Source: Prevotella sp.
GTDB taxonomy: Bacteria; Bacteroidota; Bacteroidia; Bacteroidales; Bacteroidaceae
Assembly (NCBI GenBank): GCA_017557185.1
Contig: JAFZAP010000060.1
Coordinates: 1-58,352, forward strand
Length of the DNA stretch: 58,352 bases
Reading direction: 5' to 3'
Part shown: positions 1 through 8,747 of the stretch, one piece after another
Position numbering within the stretch: position 1 is the stretch's first letter
How the letters are laid out: each line of letters opens with the position of its first letter
The notes under the pieces: generated by a model
The model's input: the letters and a program-made list of their open reading frames with translations, nothing else
Told to the model about the DNA's origin: nothing
The model's database searches: none
Made by a program: the position numbers and the translations under genes

Positions 1-677
1 GCATAGAAGTAGCGGCTGGAGTCGGGTGTGTGGATTTCGTCGATGAGATACACTCTTCCGTCGCGCTTGCCAAACTCATACTTCGTGTCGACGAGGATGA
101 GTCCCTGCTTGGCGGCAATTTCCTGACCGCGAGCAAAAAGGCGGCGCGTATAGTCTTCCATTACGGCGTAGTCCTCAGCCGAGACGATGCCCTGAGCGAT
201 GATCTCTTCGCGCGAGATGTTCAGATCGTGTCCCTCGTCGGCTTTTGTGGTGGGAGTGATGATGGGTTCTGGGAACCGCTCGTTCTCACGCATGCCGTCG
301 GGCAGCTTCACTCCGCAAATCTCGCGAACACCTTTCTTGTAATCGCGCCAGGCAGAGCCAGTGAGAATGCCGCGAATAATCATTTCCACGCGGAAGCCCT
401 CGCACTTCAGGCCAACGGTGACCATCGGGTCGGGTGTGGCGAGTTTCCAGTTGGGGCAGATGTCGCTGGTGGCATCGAGGAACTTGGCTGCAATCTGGTT
501 GAGCACTTGTCCTTTGAAGGGAATGCCTTTTGGAAGGATGACATCAAAGGCCGATATGCGGTCGGTAGCCACCATCACCATGATGTCGTCGTTGATGTTG
601 TATACATCGCGCACCTTCCCGTGGTACACGCTCTTTTGTCCAGCGAAGTGGAAGTCAGTTTTTGTTAATGCTTTCAT
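1..677 (-). CDS. purC: SAICAR synthase PurC, C-terminus cut off by the window edge
   Basis: Phosphoribosylaminoimidazole-succinocarboxamide synthase joins CAIR and aspartate using ATP in cytosolic de novo purine synthesis. Translating the minus strand from the ATG at 677 gives about 225 residues with no stop before base 1. They include the ATP-site segment HGKVRDVYN (about 19-27), DRISAFD (about 40-46), the family signature [14 protein letters not shown], then LVDTKYEFG and [11 protein letters not shown] near the edge. The Bacteroidales enzyme is usually a little over 300 residues, so roughly the last quarter is missing. It starts 26 bases after the phoH stop on the same strand, so the two are probably cotranscribed. 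Identity is near certain. Confidence 0.95.
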   Translation of the reverse strand, partial: MKALTKTDFHFAGQKSVYHGKVRDVYNINDDIMVMVATDRISAFDVILPKGIPFKGQVLNQIAAKFLDATSDICPNWKLATPDPMVTVGLKCEGFRVEMIIRGILTGSAWRDYKKGVREICGVKLPDGMRENERFPEPIITPTTKADEGHDLNISREEIIAQGIVSAEDYAVMEDYTRRLFARGQEIAAKQGLILVDTKYEFGKRDGRVYLIDEIHTPDSSRYFY

Positions 678-703
678 TGTTTTATTATCGGTTTACGTAT
701 TTA

Positions 704-1690
704 CTATTCTGTTTGCAAGTTCATGTTGATTTCGTATTGCCGAATGTCCTGACGCTCTTTGTCGTATTGCTCATAGGCATTGACGATTCGTGTGACGAGC
801 TTATGGCGTACGATGTCTTTCTGGTTCATCTCGATGAACGCTATTCCCTCGATGTCGCGAAGCAGGTCGTAAGCCTCGCGGAGTCCGCTGCGCTGACCCT
901 TCGGCAGGTCAACCTGCGTGAGGTCGCCCGTGATCATCATCTTCGTGTTCCAACCCATACGGGTGAGGAACATTCGTATCTGGGCGGGTGTGGTGTTCTG
1001 TGCTTCGTCGAGTATCACCACAGCATCGGAGAGTGTGCGGCCGCGCATGAATGCCAGCGGTGCAATCTGGATGACTTTCTTCTCCATCATGTCCTGCAGC
1101 TTCACTTGCGGAATCATATCCTCCAGCGCGTCGTAGAGCGGTTGCAGATACGGGTCAATCTTGTCCTTCATGTCGCCAGGCAGGAATCCCAGCTTCTCGC
1201 CAGCCTCGACGGCAGGTCGGCAGAGGATGATCTTGCGGGCCGTCTTCTCCTTCAGCGCCTTCACGGCAAGCGCAATAGCGGTATAGGTCTTACCCGTTCC
1301 CGCAGGTCCAATAGCGAACACCATATCCTTGTGTTCGTAGGCTTCAACGAGGCGTTGCTGGTTTTCCGACCGTGCTTTGATGGCGCGTCCCGTGATGCTA
1401 TAGACGATCACTCCCTTCACGCCGTCTTCCTTTGTCTTATGCCCGTTTGCGATGTCGATGATGTCCTCTTCGCTGATGGTGTTGTACTTCAGCACATGCT
1501 GCCTCATGAGTTCGATGCTCTGTTCGAAACGATCCATCTGCTCCTGGTCGCCGAGCACGCGAATGACGTTGTCTCTTGCCATAATACGCAGCTTGGGAAA
1601 GAGCGACTTGATGATCTGCAAGTTGCCGTTGCCTGCCCCATAGAGCATCAGCGGGTCTATGTCTTCAAGAACGATATGCTTTTCTGTCAA
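704..1690 (-). CDS. phoH: PhoH family P-loop ATPase
   Basis: A 328-residue cytosolic PhoH-like NTPase. The family has an N-terminal KH/PhoH-N-like segment followed by a superfamily-1-helicase-like ATPase core; its role is linked to RNA metabolism and is not settled. Visible are Walker A GPAGTGKT (residues 128-135), the RPAVEAGEKLGFLPG stretch (about 158-172) typical of PhoH, Walker B VVILDEAQN (about 224-232), and the C-terminal MITGDLTQVDLP sensor segment. Full length for the family. It has its own minus-strand promoter at 1741-1772 and purC follows after 26 bases. Confidence 0.93.
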   Translation of the reverse strand: MTEKHIVLEDIDPLMLYGAGNGNLQIIKSLFPKLRIMARDNVIRVLGDQEQMDRFEQSIELMRQHVLKYNTISEEDIIDIANGHKTKEDGVKGVIVYSITGRAIKARSENQQRLVEAYEHKDMVFAIGPAGTGKTYTAIALAVKALKEKTARKIILCRPAVEAGEKLGFLPGDMKDKIDPYLQPLYDALEDMIPQVKLQDMMEKKVIQIAPLAFMRGRTLSDAVVILDEAQNTTPAQIRMFLTRMGWNTKMMITGDLTQVDLPKGQRSGLREAYDLLRDIEGIAFIEMNQKDIVRHKLVTRIVNAYEQYDKERQDIRQYEINMNLQTE

Positions 1691-1740
1691 TTTCTTTTCT
1701 CTTTTTATACCTTATTTTTATATATGAACTAAAACGTCTG

Positions 1741-1772
1741 CAAAGTTACAAATTATCCTTGAGATATGCAAA
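1741..1772 (-). promoter_or_regulatory. Promoter of phoH-purC
   Basis: On the minus strand a -7 box TAACTTTG (1748 down to 1741) lies 20 bases from a TTTG -33 box (1772 to 1769). This matches the Bacteroidetes sigma-70 pattern and leaves a leader of about 45 bases before the phoH ATG. Confidence 0.7.
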
Positions 1773-1871
1773 AAGTAAATCTATCTAAGTTGTAAAAATC
1801 TGTTAATATTCCGCCACTTAATTCTTAAAAAACATAAAGCAATCTGTTTCCGCGTAGAAACGATGGGTTTC

Positions 1872-1906
1872 TTTGGCTGAAAGGTCACTTTTATTTTGTA
1901 CTTTTG
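1872..1906 (+). promoter_or_regulatory. Promoter of the DUF5715 gene
   Basis: A -7 box TACTTTTG at 1899-1906, with a possible TTTG at 1872-1875 (spacing 23, slightly long). The box overlaps an upstream in-frame ATG at 1896, which argues that translation starts at 1959 instead. Confidence 0.6.
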
Positions 1907-1958
1907 CATCGGTTTTGCGTCGGCAACAGTTTGTCGCATCGCTATTTTGACTGGAAAG

Positions 1959-2951
1959 ATGAAAATTAGCAAAAACAGATATTTGCAGGGATTCTGTATC
2001 GTGGTGGTCGTGTTGGGCATCATCAGGGCTGCTATGCCCCGTGTGGGAATGTCGGTCGACGAGCTTCGCGTAGCCGATTCCATCCAGTGGGTCAGCGATT
2101 CCGTGAAGTGGGTCAACGATTCCATTCAGCATGTCGAGGATTCGTTACAGGCTGTTCGCGACTCTTTGGAAAATGCTTTCAGACTGAAAGTCGAGGCCGA
2201 ACAGGCAGCTCAGGAAGCTCGTGAACAGGCTGCTCGCGAGGCTGAGGAAAAACGTGCAAAAGAGGCCGAGAAACAGAAAAAAGATGCAGAAAAGAACGCA
2301 AAACCAACCGATGAAGCTCAGCCAACACCCCTTGCGAAGCCGAGTCGGTTCTTCAATGCTGACGGAACCGTTGCCCGTCATCGCATTGTGAGTGTGCGCA
2401 GCTATTCGGAGGCTTTTCCCGATGCTCAGGATGTGCAGATTGTTTCCGCCAACAAGTGGGGCGTTTCGCCTGTCCGGAATCGTGAGGAAGCCGAAGGTCG
2501 CAAGTCGGAATTGGTGTATGTCGGCAGCAATCCTTACTACTTCATCGAGCCTCTCTATTGGAGCATTCCCTACCTCGTTCCGCGTGCTGCAGTATTACTT
2601 CAGGATATCGGTAGTAACTTCCTTGATAGTCTGCAAGTTAAGGGACTTCATGCTCATAAGATTATTATCACTAGCGTGTTGCGTACGAAGGAGGAAGTAG
2701 AGCGTATGCGACGCTACAATGGAAACGCCACAGAGAACAGCTGTCATATGTATGGAACGACTGTCGATATCGCCTACAATCGTTTCCTTCGCGTCGAGGA
2801 TGAAGACCGACCCTACTCGAAGCAAAACACCGTTGCCGACGTTCGCCTGAAGCAGATTCTCTCGGAGGTGCTCGACGACCTTCGCCGACAAGGCCGCTGC
2901 TGGGTGAAGTACGAGGTGAAACAGGGTTGTTTCCATCTGACGGTGAGGTAA
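1959..2951 (+). CDS. DUF5715 family membrane-anchored protein, M15-like zinc peptidase fold
   Basis: About 330 residues. I chose the ATG at 1959 because the promoter -7 box lies at 1899-1906, over the alternative ATG at 1896. A single N-terminal membrane segment (about residues 8-27) is followed by a region rich in D-S-I/V-x-W/H repeats, then an Ala/Glu/Lys-rich stretch that is probably coiled coil (about 80-118), and a C-terminal globular domain. That domain carries NSCHMYGTTVDIAYNRF and ends with CFHLTVR. This resembles the SxHxxGxAxD and final His zinc ligands of VanY/DD-carboxypeptidase (M15) enzymes, so cell-wall peptide cleavage in the periplasm is an inference. The assignment to DUF5715 is from memory of the family. 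Monocistronic by context. Confidence 0.7.
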   Translation: MKISKNRYLQGFCIVVVVLGIIRAAMPRVGMSVDELRVADSIQWVSDSVKWVNDSIQHVEDSLQAVRDSLENAFRLKVEAEQAAQEAREQAAREAEEKRAKEAEKQKKDAEKNAKPTDEAQPTPLAKPSRFFNADGTVARHRIVSVRSYSEAFPDAQDVQIVSANKWGVSPVRNREEAEGRKSELVYVGSNPYYFIEPLYWSIPYLVPRAAVLLQDIGSNFLDSLQVKGLHAHKIIITSVLRTKEEVERMRRYNGNATENSCHMYGTTVDIAYNRFLRVEDEDRPYSKQNTVADVRLKQILSEVLDDLRRQGRCWVKYEVKQGCFHLTVR

Positions 2952-2978
2952 TCAACGTCTTTTTTCCCCTTGATTTAT

Positions 2979-3041
2979 ATGGAGCATTGCTCTGTACCTT
3001 ATGGAGCATTGCTCTGTATCATATGGAGCATAGCTCTATTC
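2979..3041. repeat. 22-base palindromic repeat array, 3 copies
   Basis: Three copies of a 13-base palindrome of the GGAGCATTGCTCT type begin at 2981, 3003 and 3025, exactly 22 bases apart. They lie between the DUF5715 stop and the ileS promoter. The same unit recurs at 21597-21721 and 37399-37543. Confidence 0.85.
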
Positions 3042-3113
3042 CCTCTGAAACTCGGCTGTTGTTCCGTAAAACTTCACTCTTAACAGATTTTTGCACACTA
3101 CGCGCGCCCGAAA

Positions 3114-3145
3114 TTTGGTGGTATCAAATTTTTTATGTACCTTTG
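3114..3145 (+). promoter_or_regulatory. Promoter of the ileS operon
   Basis: TTTG at 3114-3117, 20 bases, then TACCTTTG at 3138-3145: a near-perfect Bacteroidetes promoter about 50 bases before the ileS ATG. No T-box-like structure fits in so short a leader. Confidence 0.8.
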
Positions 3146-3198
3146 CACGTCTTTAAGAACAACAACCGAAAATAACGTCAAAAACGATAGAGAAAACA

Positions 3199-6100
3199 AT
3201 GACAAAACGATTTGCCGAACACAAGGCGATGAACCTGACTGAGACCAATCAGCAGGTGTTGAAAGAGTGGGAGGAGAAGGATATCTTCCACCGCAGTATT
3301 ACAGAACGTGAGGGCTGTCCGCAGTTCGTATTCTATGAGGGGCCTCCCTCGGCCAACGGACATCCGGGCATTCACCACGTGCTGGGACGTGCGCTGAAGG
3401 ACACGTTCAACCGCTATAAGACCATGAAGGGCTACCAAGTGCACCGCAAAGCAGGCTGGGACACCCACGGACTGCCTGTGGAGCTGGGTGTTGAGAAAAC
3501 ACTGGGCATCACGAAGGCCGACATCGATAATCACGAGTCGCCGCGCTATATCTCCACCGAGGAGTATAACAAGAAGTGCCGTGAGAACGTGATGATGTTC
3601 ACCCAGGAGTGGCGCGATCTTACTGAGCGTATGGGTTACTTTGTCGACCTCGACAATCCCTACATCACCTACGACAACAAGTATATCGAGACCCTTTGGT
3701 GGTTGCTGAAGCAGCTCTACCAGAAGGATATGCTCTACAAGGGCTATACCATTCAGCCCTACAGCCCCGCCGCAGGTACAGGCCTGTCGTCGCACGAGCT
3801 GAACCTGCCTGGTTGCTACCGCGATGTGAAGGATACCACTTGTACGGCGATGTTTAAGGTGAAGGGTGATCTGCCCGGATTCAAAGGTTGGGGTACCGCC
3901 TATTTCCTCGCTTGGACGACAACACCTTGGACGCTTGCTGCCAACACCGCGCTCTGCGTAGGTCCGAAGATCGACTACGTGGCTATTGAGACATTCAATC
4001 CCTATACCGCACAGCCTATCACTATAGTGATGGCCGAAGCCCGCGTGCTGGCCTACTTCAAGGAAGAAGCCCGCGATGCCGAGATGCAATATCAAGTTGG
4101 CGATAAGGTACTTCCTTGGCGCATCGTTGCCAATTACAAAGGTACCGACCTCGTGGGATTGGAATACGAGCAGCTCATGCCGGCTATCCGCCCGATGGGT
4201 GATGCCTTCCGCGTCATTCCCGGCGACTATGTTACAACGGAAGACGGTGCCGGTATCGTGCATATCGCTCCGAATTTCGGTGCCGACGACGCATTCGTGG
4301 CCAAGAAGGCCGGTATCGTGCCTATCGTGCTCATCGATAAGAAAGGTGCTGAGCGCCCCGTCGTTGACTTGCAAGGCAAATACTTCCTCATCGAGGACTT
4401 GGATGAAGAGTTTGTGCGCAAGTATGTCGATGTCGACGAGTGGCAGAAGTTCAGCGGACGCTATGTGAAGAACGCCTACGATGAAACACTCAGCGAAAAG
4501 GACGAGACGCTCGACATCTCCATTTGTATGGACTTGAAGATGCAGGGCAAGGTGTTCAAGATTGAGAAGCATGTGCACAACTATCCCCACTGCTGGCGCA
4601 CCGACAAGCCCGTGCTCTACTATCCCCTCGACTCGTGGTTCATCCGCTCGACGGCAAAGAAAGAACGTATGGTGGAGCTCAACAAGACCATCGGCTGGCA
4701 TCCGGAATCGACAGGTACGGGACGCTTCGGCAACTGGCTTGAGAATCTGAACGACTGGAACCTTTCGCGCTCGCGCTTCTGGGGAACTCCGTTGCCCATC
4801 TGGCGCGACGAGGATGGAACCTGCGAGAAGTGCATCGGTTCGGTTGAGGAGCTTTACACCGAAATCGAGAAGGCGGTAGCCGCAGGCGTTATGGCCGCGA
4901 ATCCGCTGAAGGAGAAGGGCTTCGTGCCTGGCGATATGAGCCGTGAGAACTACGACCGCATCGACCTTCACCGTCCGTATGTCGACGATATCATGCTCGT
5001 CAGCGACGAAGGCAAGCCCATGAAGCGCGAGGCCGACCTCATCGACGTGTGGTTTGACTCTGGTGCAATGCCTTATGCTCAGGTTCACTATCCCTTCGAG
5101 AACGCCGATGCCGTCGACAAGCATTTGGCATTCCCCGCCGACTTCATCAACGAGGGCGTCGACCAGACACGCGGTTGGTTCTTCACGCTCCACGCTATTG
5201 CCACGATGGTGTTCGACTCCGTAGCCTTCAAGAACGTTATTTCGACAGGTCTTGTGCTCGATGCAAAAGGCAACAAAATGTCGAAGCACGTAGGCAATGT
5301 GGTCAATCCTTTCGAGATGATCGAGAAATACGGTTCCGACGCTGTGCGCTTCTACATGATGACCAACTCCGAGCCTTGGGACAACCTGAAGTTCGATCCC
5401 GAAGGCATCGACGAGGTGCGCCGCAAACTCTTCGGAACCCTGTTCAACACCTATTCTTTCTTCGCCCTCTATGCGAATGTCGATGGATGGGAGCCCGCAT
5501 CGTCTGTTGCTGAAACTGAACAGCAGTCAGTACCCGAAATCGACCGCTGGATTCTCTCGCGCGTCAACTCGCTTATCAAGGGTGTCGACAAGGAATTGGC
5601 TGACTTCGATCCCACTCGTGCAGGCCGACTCATCGACCAGTTCGTGAACGACGACCTCAGCAACTGGTATGTTCGTCTCAACCGCAAACGCTTCTGGGGC
5701 AAGGAGATGAGTGCCGACAAGCGCTCTGCCTACGAAACCCTCTACACCTGTCTGATGACGGTAGCCAAGCTGTTGGCACCCTTCGCACCTTTCTATACCG
5801 ACCAGCTCTACAAGGACCTCGGTGGAAAGTGTGACAGCGTGCATCTCGATCTGTTCCCCGTTGCCGACGAGGCAGCTATCGACCTCGACCTCGAGGCACG
5901 TATGGAAATGGCTCAGCGCATCACTTCGATGGTGCTTGCCCTGCGTCGTAAGGTGAACATCAAGGTGCGTCAGCCCCTGCAGAAGATTATGGTGCCCGCC
6001 ATCGATGCTGAACAGCAGAAGCACATCGAGGCCGTACGTCAGCTCATCCTTACCGAGGTGAATGTGAAGGAACTCTCATTCGTCGAGGGTCAGGGCATTC

Positions 6101-6624
6101 TGGTGAAGAAGGTGAAGTGCAACTTCCGTACGATGGGTAAGAAGTTCGGTAAGCTCATGAAGGCTGTGGCTGCTGCAGTAGCCGAGCTCTCGCAGGAGCA
6201 GATTGCCGAACTCGAGGCAAACGGCCGTCTCACCTTAACGATTCCTGAGATTCAGGAGAATCCCGAAATCCTGGCTGAGGACGTTGAAATCATCAGCGAA
6301 GACATCCCCGGTTGGCTCGTTGCCAACGAGGGTAACCTTACTGTTGCACTTGAGGTGGAGCTCACCGACGAGCTTCGTCAGGAGGGTATGGCCCGCGAGC
6401 TCATCAACCGTCTGCAGAACCTGCGTAAGGACACCGGTCTCGAGATCACCGACCACATCAAGGTCGTCATTGCTCCCTCTGAGTATACCGACGCCGCCAT
6501 CAATGCCTTTGCCGACTACATCAAGTCGCAGGTTCTCGCCGATGAACTCACTATCGCTGAGAACGAGGGCACCGAGATTGATTTCGATGATTTCAAGTTG
6601 AATATCAAGATCACGAAAGTATAA
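3199..6624 (+). CDS. ileS: Isoleucyl-tRNA synthetase, long eukaryote-like type
   Basis: Class I aminoacyl-tRNA synthetase charging tRNA-Ile with isoleucine in the cytosol, with an editing domain that removes Val. Visible are the HIGH-equivalent HPGIHH (about 55-60), the WTTTPWTL editing-domain motif, and KMSKH (693-697), with an anticodon-binding domain after about 800. At 1141 residues it is longer than the 938 of E. coli IleS. Together with the C-terminus lacking an obvious Cys4 zinc finger, this fits the eukaryote-like (type 2) lineage, members of which are known to tolerate mupirocin. The start is supported by the promoter at 3114-3145. It heads a run of seven closely spaced genes up to queC. 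Confidence 0.97.
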   Translation: MTKRFAEHKAMNLTETNQQVLKEWEEKDIFHRSITEREGCPQFVFYEGPPSANGHPGIHHVLGRALKDTFNRYKTMKGYQVHRKAGWDTHGLPVELGVEKTLGITKADIDNHESPRYISTEEYNKKCRENVMMFTQEWRDLTERMGYFVDLDNPYITYDNKYIETLWWLLKQLYQKDMLYKGYTIQPYSPAAGTGLSSHELNLPGCYRDVKDTTCTAMFKVKGDLPGFKGWGTAYFLAWTTTPWTLAANTALCVGPKIDYVAIETFNPYTAQPITIVMAEARVLAYFKEEARDAEMQYQVGDKVLPWRIVANYKGTDLVGLEYEQLMPAIRPMGDAFRVIPGDYVTTEDGAGIVHIAPNFGADDAFVAKKAGIVPIVLIDKKGAERPVVDLQGKYFLIEDLDEEFVRKYVDVDEWQKFSGRYVKNAYDETLSEKDETLDISICMDLKMQGKVFKIEKHVHNYPHCWRTDKPVLYYPLDSWFIRSTAKKERMVELNKTIGWHPESTGTGRFGNWLENLNDWNLSRSRFWGTPLPIWRDEDGTCEKCIGSVEELYTEIEKAVAAGVMAANPLKEKGFVPGDMSRENYDRIDLHRPYVDDIMLVSDEGKPMKREADLIDVWFDSGAMPYAQVHYPFENADAVDKHLAFPADFINEGVDQTRGWFFTLHAIATMVFDSVAFKNVISTGLVLDAKGNKMSKHVGNVVNPFEMIEKYGSDAVRFYMMTNSEPWDNLKFDPEGIDEVRRKLFGTLFNTYSFFALYANVDGWEPASSVAETEQQSVPEIDRWILSRVNSLIKGVDKELADFDPTRAGRLIDQFVNDDLSNWYVRLNRKRFWGKEMSADKRSAYETLYTCLMTVAKLLAPFAPFYTDQLYKDLGGKCDSVHLDLFPVADEAAIDLDLEARMEMAQRITSMVLALRRKVNIKVRQPLQKIMVPAIDAEQQKHIEAVRQLILTEVNVKELSFVEGQGILVKKVKCNFRTMGKKFGKLMKAVAAAVAELSQEQIAELEANGRLTLTIPEIQENPEILAEDVEIISEDIPGWLVANEGNLTVALEVELTDELRQEGMARELINRLQNLRKDTGLEITDHIKVVIAPSEYTDAAINAFADYIKSQVLADELTIAENEGTEIDFDDFKLNIKITKV

Positions 6625-6662
6625 ATACCTAAATAGTAAATAAGTAAATCGAAAATCCTATC

Positions 6663-7046
6663 ATGTCAGAGAAAAAACGCTATTCAGATGAGGAACTTGA
6701 GGAGTTCAAGGCCATCATCAACGAAAAACTTCGCTTGGCACGTCGCGACTACGACGCCATGATGCGTCAGATCATGAATCAGGACGGCAACGACGTCGAC
6801 GATACGTCGCCAACCTATAAGGCACTCGAAGAAGGAAGTCTAACTCAGTCGAAGGAAGAACTCGTGGCAATGGCTAACCGCCAGCAGAAGTTCATCACAG
6901 GCTTGGAGGCTGCTCTCGTGCGCATTCAGAACAAGACTTACGGCATCGACCGCATCACGGGCGAGCTCATTCCGAAGGAACGTCTTCGTGCAGTACCTCA
7001 TGCTACCCTGAGCGTCGCTTCGAAGAACGCCCGCGCTAAGAAGTAA
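6663..7046 (+). CDS. TraR/DksA family protein without zinc cysteines
   Basis: 127 residues: a charged helical N-terminal half (coiled-coil hairpin, about 8-90) and a C-terminal segment YGIDRITGELIPKERLRA, which lines up with the DksA zinc-finger segment. The four positions that are Cys in canonical DksA are D96, T99, S117 and S120 here, and the protein has no cysteine at all. DksA-type proteins bind in the RNA polymerase secondary channel and act with ppGpp. The fold can be kept without metal, so an RNA polymerase-binding role is plausible but unproven. It follows ileS by 38 bases and precedes lspA, an arrangement I recall as common in Bacteroidales. Confidence 0.85.
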   Translation: MSEKKRYSDEELEEFKAIINEKLRLARRDYDAMMRQIMNQDGNDVDDTSPTYKALEEGSLTQSKEELVAMANRQQKFITGLEAALVRIQNKTYGIDRITGELIPKERLRAVPHATLSVASKNARAKK

Positions 7047-7057
7047 ATGTCCTGTTT

Positions 7058-7074
7058 GTTGCTGTCACAGCAAC
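7058..7074 (+). other. Intergenic hairpin between the DksA-like gene and lspA
   Basis: Perfect 7-base stem GTTGCTG/CAGCAAC with a TCA loop, followed by CCTTTT. It could be a weak terminator or an mRNA processing/stability hairpin inside the ileS operon. The T-tract is short. Confidence 0.55.
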
Positions 7075-7087
7075 CCTTTTAGAAGAA

Positions 7088-7783
7088 ATGACAATGAAGA
7101 AAACTGCCTGGCTGGCCGTTATGCTTATTGTTGCTCTCTTGGTTATCGACCAGGTCATCAAGATTTGGGTGAAGACCAATATGCACCTCTATGAAAGTAT
7201 CTGGATTGCCGACTGGTTCCAGATACACTTCATCGAGAACAATGGTATGGCGTTCGGTCTCTCGTTCATCAATAAGTATGTGCTCACGCTTTTCCGAATC
7301 GTGGCAGTAGCGGTGATTGGTGTCTATCTGCGCAACCAGATTAGGAATGGCGCACGCATCATCTATATAGTCTTGCTATCCATGCTCCTTGCGGGGGCTG
7401 CCGGCAACATCGTCGACTGTATGTTCTACGGTGAGGTGTTCACAGCTTCCTCGCCCAGCTACATCAGCTATTGGGTGCCTTGGGGGCATGGATATTCGGG
7501 ATTCCTCACAGGCAAGGTGGTCGATATGTTCTACTTCCCGCTCATCGTAACTACGTGGCCTGAGTGGATGCCGTTTGTCGGAGGCGAGGAGTTCATCTTC
7601 TTCAGTCCTGTCTTCAACTTCGCCGATGCCTGCGTCAGCGTTAGTGTCGTAGCGCTGTTCCTGTTCTGCAGGAAAGAACTGGCCACACTGACCCTCGGCA
7701 AGCAGAAGCCAGCATCCAACGAAGAGGAACACGAAATGGCTGACACGTCGGCCGACGATCTTTCAACTACTCCTAACCCGTAA
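7088..7783 (+). CDS. lspA: Lipoprotein signal peptidase II
   Basis: Inner-membrane aspartyl protease that removes signal peptides from prolipoproteins after lipidation. Four membrane segments are visible. The family motifs are present: GNIVD (106-110), VVDMFYFP with catalytic D146, and FNFAD with catalytic D180. At 231 residues it is longer than the E. coli enzyme (164) because of an extra periplasmic loop (about 115-142) and a polar C-terminal tail (about 205-231), both usual in Bacteroidetes. The start may be 7088 or the second ATG at 7094. The next gene is a predicted lipoprotein, a natural substrate. Confidence 0.95.
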   Translation: MTMKKTAWLAVMLIVALLVIDQVIKIWVKTNMHLYESIWIADWFQIHFIENNGMAFGLSFINKYVLTLFRIVAVAVIGVYLRNQIRNGARIIYIVLLSMLLAGAAGNIVDCMFYGEVFTASSPSYISYWVPWGHGYSGFLTGKVVDMFYFPLIVTTWPEWMPFVGGEEFIFFSPVFNFADACVSVSVVALFLFCRKELATLTLGKQKPASNEEEHEMADTSADDLSTTPNP

Positions 7784-7795
7784 CATCATTGTCTC

Positions 7796-8743
7796 ATGAG
7801 ACGTGTTCCATTATGTCTTCTCGGGCTACTTGTCCTGACCCTCGTGGTAGGATGTAAGCCTGGTATCCCTAGTCAATATCTGCAACCTAGGGAGATGGAG
7901 GACATTCTGTACGATTACCACATCGCACGTGCCATGAATACAACCAATTTCGATGATGGCGACACACTCACGAGACACGTCTACAAGCTGGCAGTACTGA
8001 AGAAATATGGCGTCAGCGAGGCCGATTACGACTCATCGCTAGTCTACTATACGCGCCATTCTGCACTTCTGCGCGATGTCTACGAGAAGCTGTCCAAGCG
8101 TCTGAGCAACGAAGCACTTGCGCTGGGAGCATCAGCAAGCGAGGTCAACCAGTATACGGCCCTTTCCAATACTGGCGATACGGCAAACATATGGACGGGC
8201 GACCGTTCGTTTATCCTCAGTCAGCACGACGGTTTCAACGTTTATTCCTTTACCGTTGTCGCCGATACAGCCTTTAAGCCAGGCGACCGTTTTGTTTTGG
8301 GCTTCAACACCCAGTTCATCTATCAGGACGGTATGCGTGATGCGGTAGCGCTGATAGCCCTCACTTTCAGCAACGATAGCGTCATCTCGCGAATGACGCG
8401 CATGTCGTCTGACAATCTCTACAAACTCGATATCTCCGATAATGAGCGTCTGGGCATCAAGAAGATTACTGGCTACTTTGTCCTGAACAAGAATCATAAC
8501 AACGATTCGCAAACGACGTTGAAACTCATGCACATCGACCGAATCTCGCTCATCAGAATGCACGCTGCGCCTCCTGTAGAAGAAGAAGAGGTTACAGGCA
8601 ACAACGCAGGACCTCAACCGCAGAAAGTTGATTCCGACTCGGTGGTCAAGCCCTCACGAGAGGCTGATCATCCCGTTGGTGCTCAGCTACCCAGGGAGGC
8701 CGATCCGCTTCCCTTGCCCGCAAAACGCCGCATAATCCGATAA
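7796..8743 (+). CDS. DUF4296 domain lipoprotein
   Basis: 315 residues with a lipobox LVVGC (Cys20), so exported, lipidated and probably anchored in the outer membrane. The N-terminal part (about 25-110) matches DUF4296: short helices with MEDILYDYHIARAM and YGVSEADYDSSLVYYTRH. The middle (about 130-260) looks like a beta-rich domain, and the tail is low complexity and polar. Function unknown. It starts 12 bases after lspA and ends 4 bases before the M23 peptidase gene, so it is cotranscribed with envelope genes. Confidence 0.8.
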   Translation: MRRVPLCLLGLLVLTLVVGCKPGIPSQYLQPREMEDILYDYHIARAMNTTNFDDGDTLTRHVYKLAVLKKYGVSEADYDSSLVYYTRHSALLRDVYEKLSKRLSNEALALGASASEVNQYTALSNTGDTANIWTGDRSFILSQHDGFNVYSFTVVADTAFKPGDRFVLGFNTQFIYQDGMRDAVALIALTFSNDSVISRMTRMSSDNLYKLDISDNERLGIKKITGYFVLNKNHNNDSQTTLKLMHIDRISLIRMHAAPPVEEEEVTGNNAGPQPQKVDSDSVVKPSREADHPVGAQLPREADPLPLPAKRRIIR

Positions 8744-8747
8744 AGGC

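Noticed and set aside
3146-3198. T-box riboswitch before ileS
   Set aside because: The leader after the promoter is about 50 bases, too short for a T-box, and lacks the T-box sequence.
3178-5289. Long open frame of about 700 codons antisense to ileS
   Set aside because: It lies wholly opposite a gene with clear synthetase motifs; its translation is His/Val/Leu-rich and matches no family, typical of antisense shadows in this composition.
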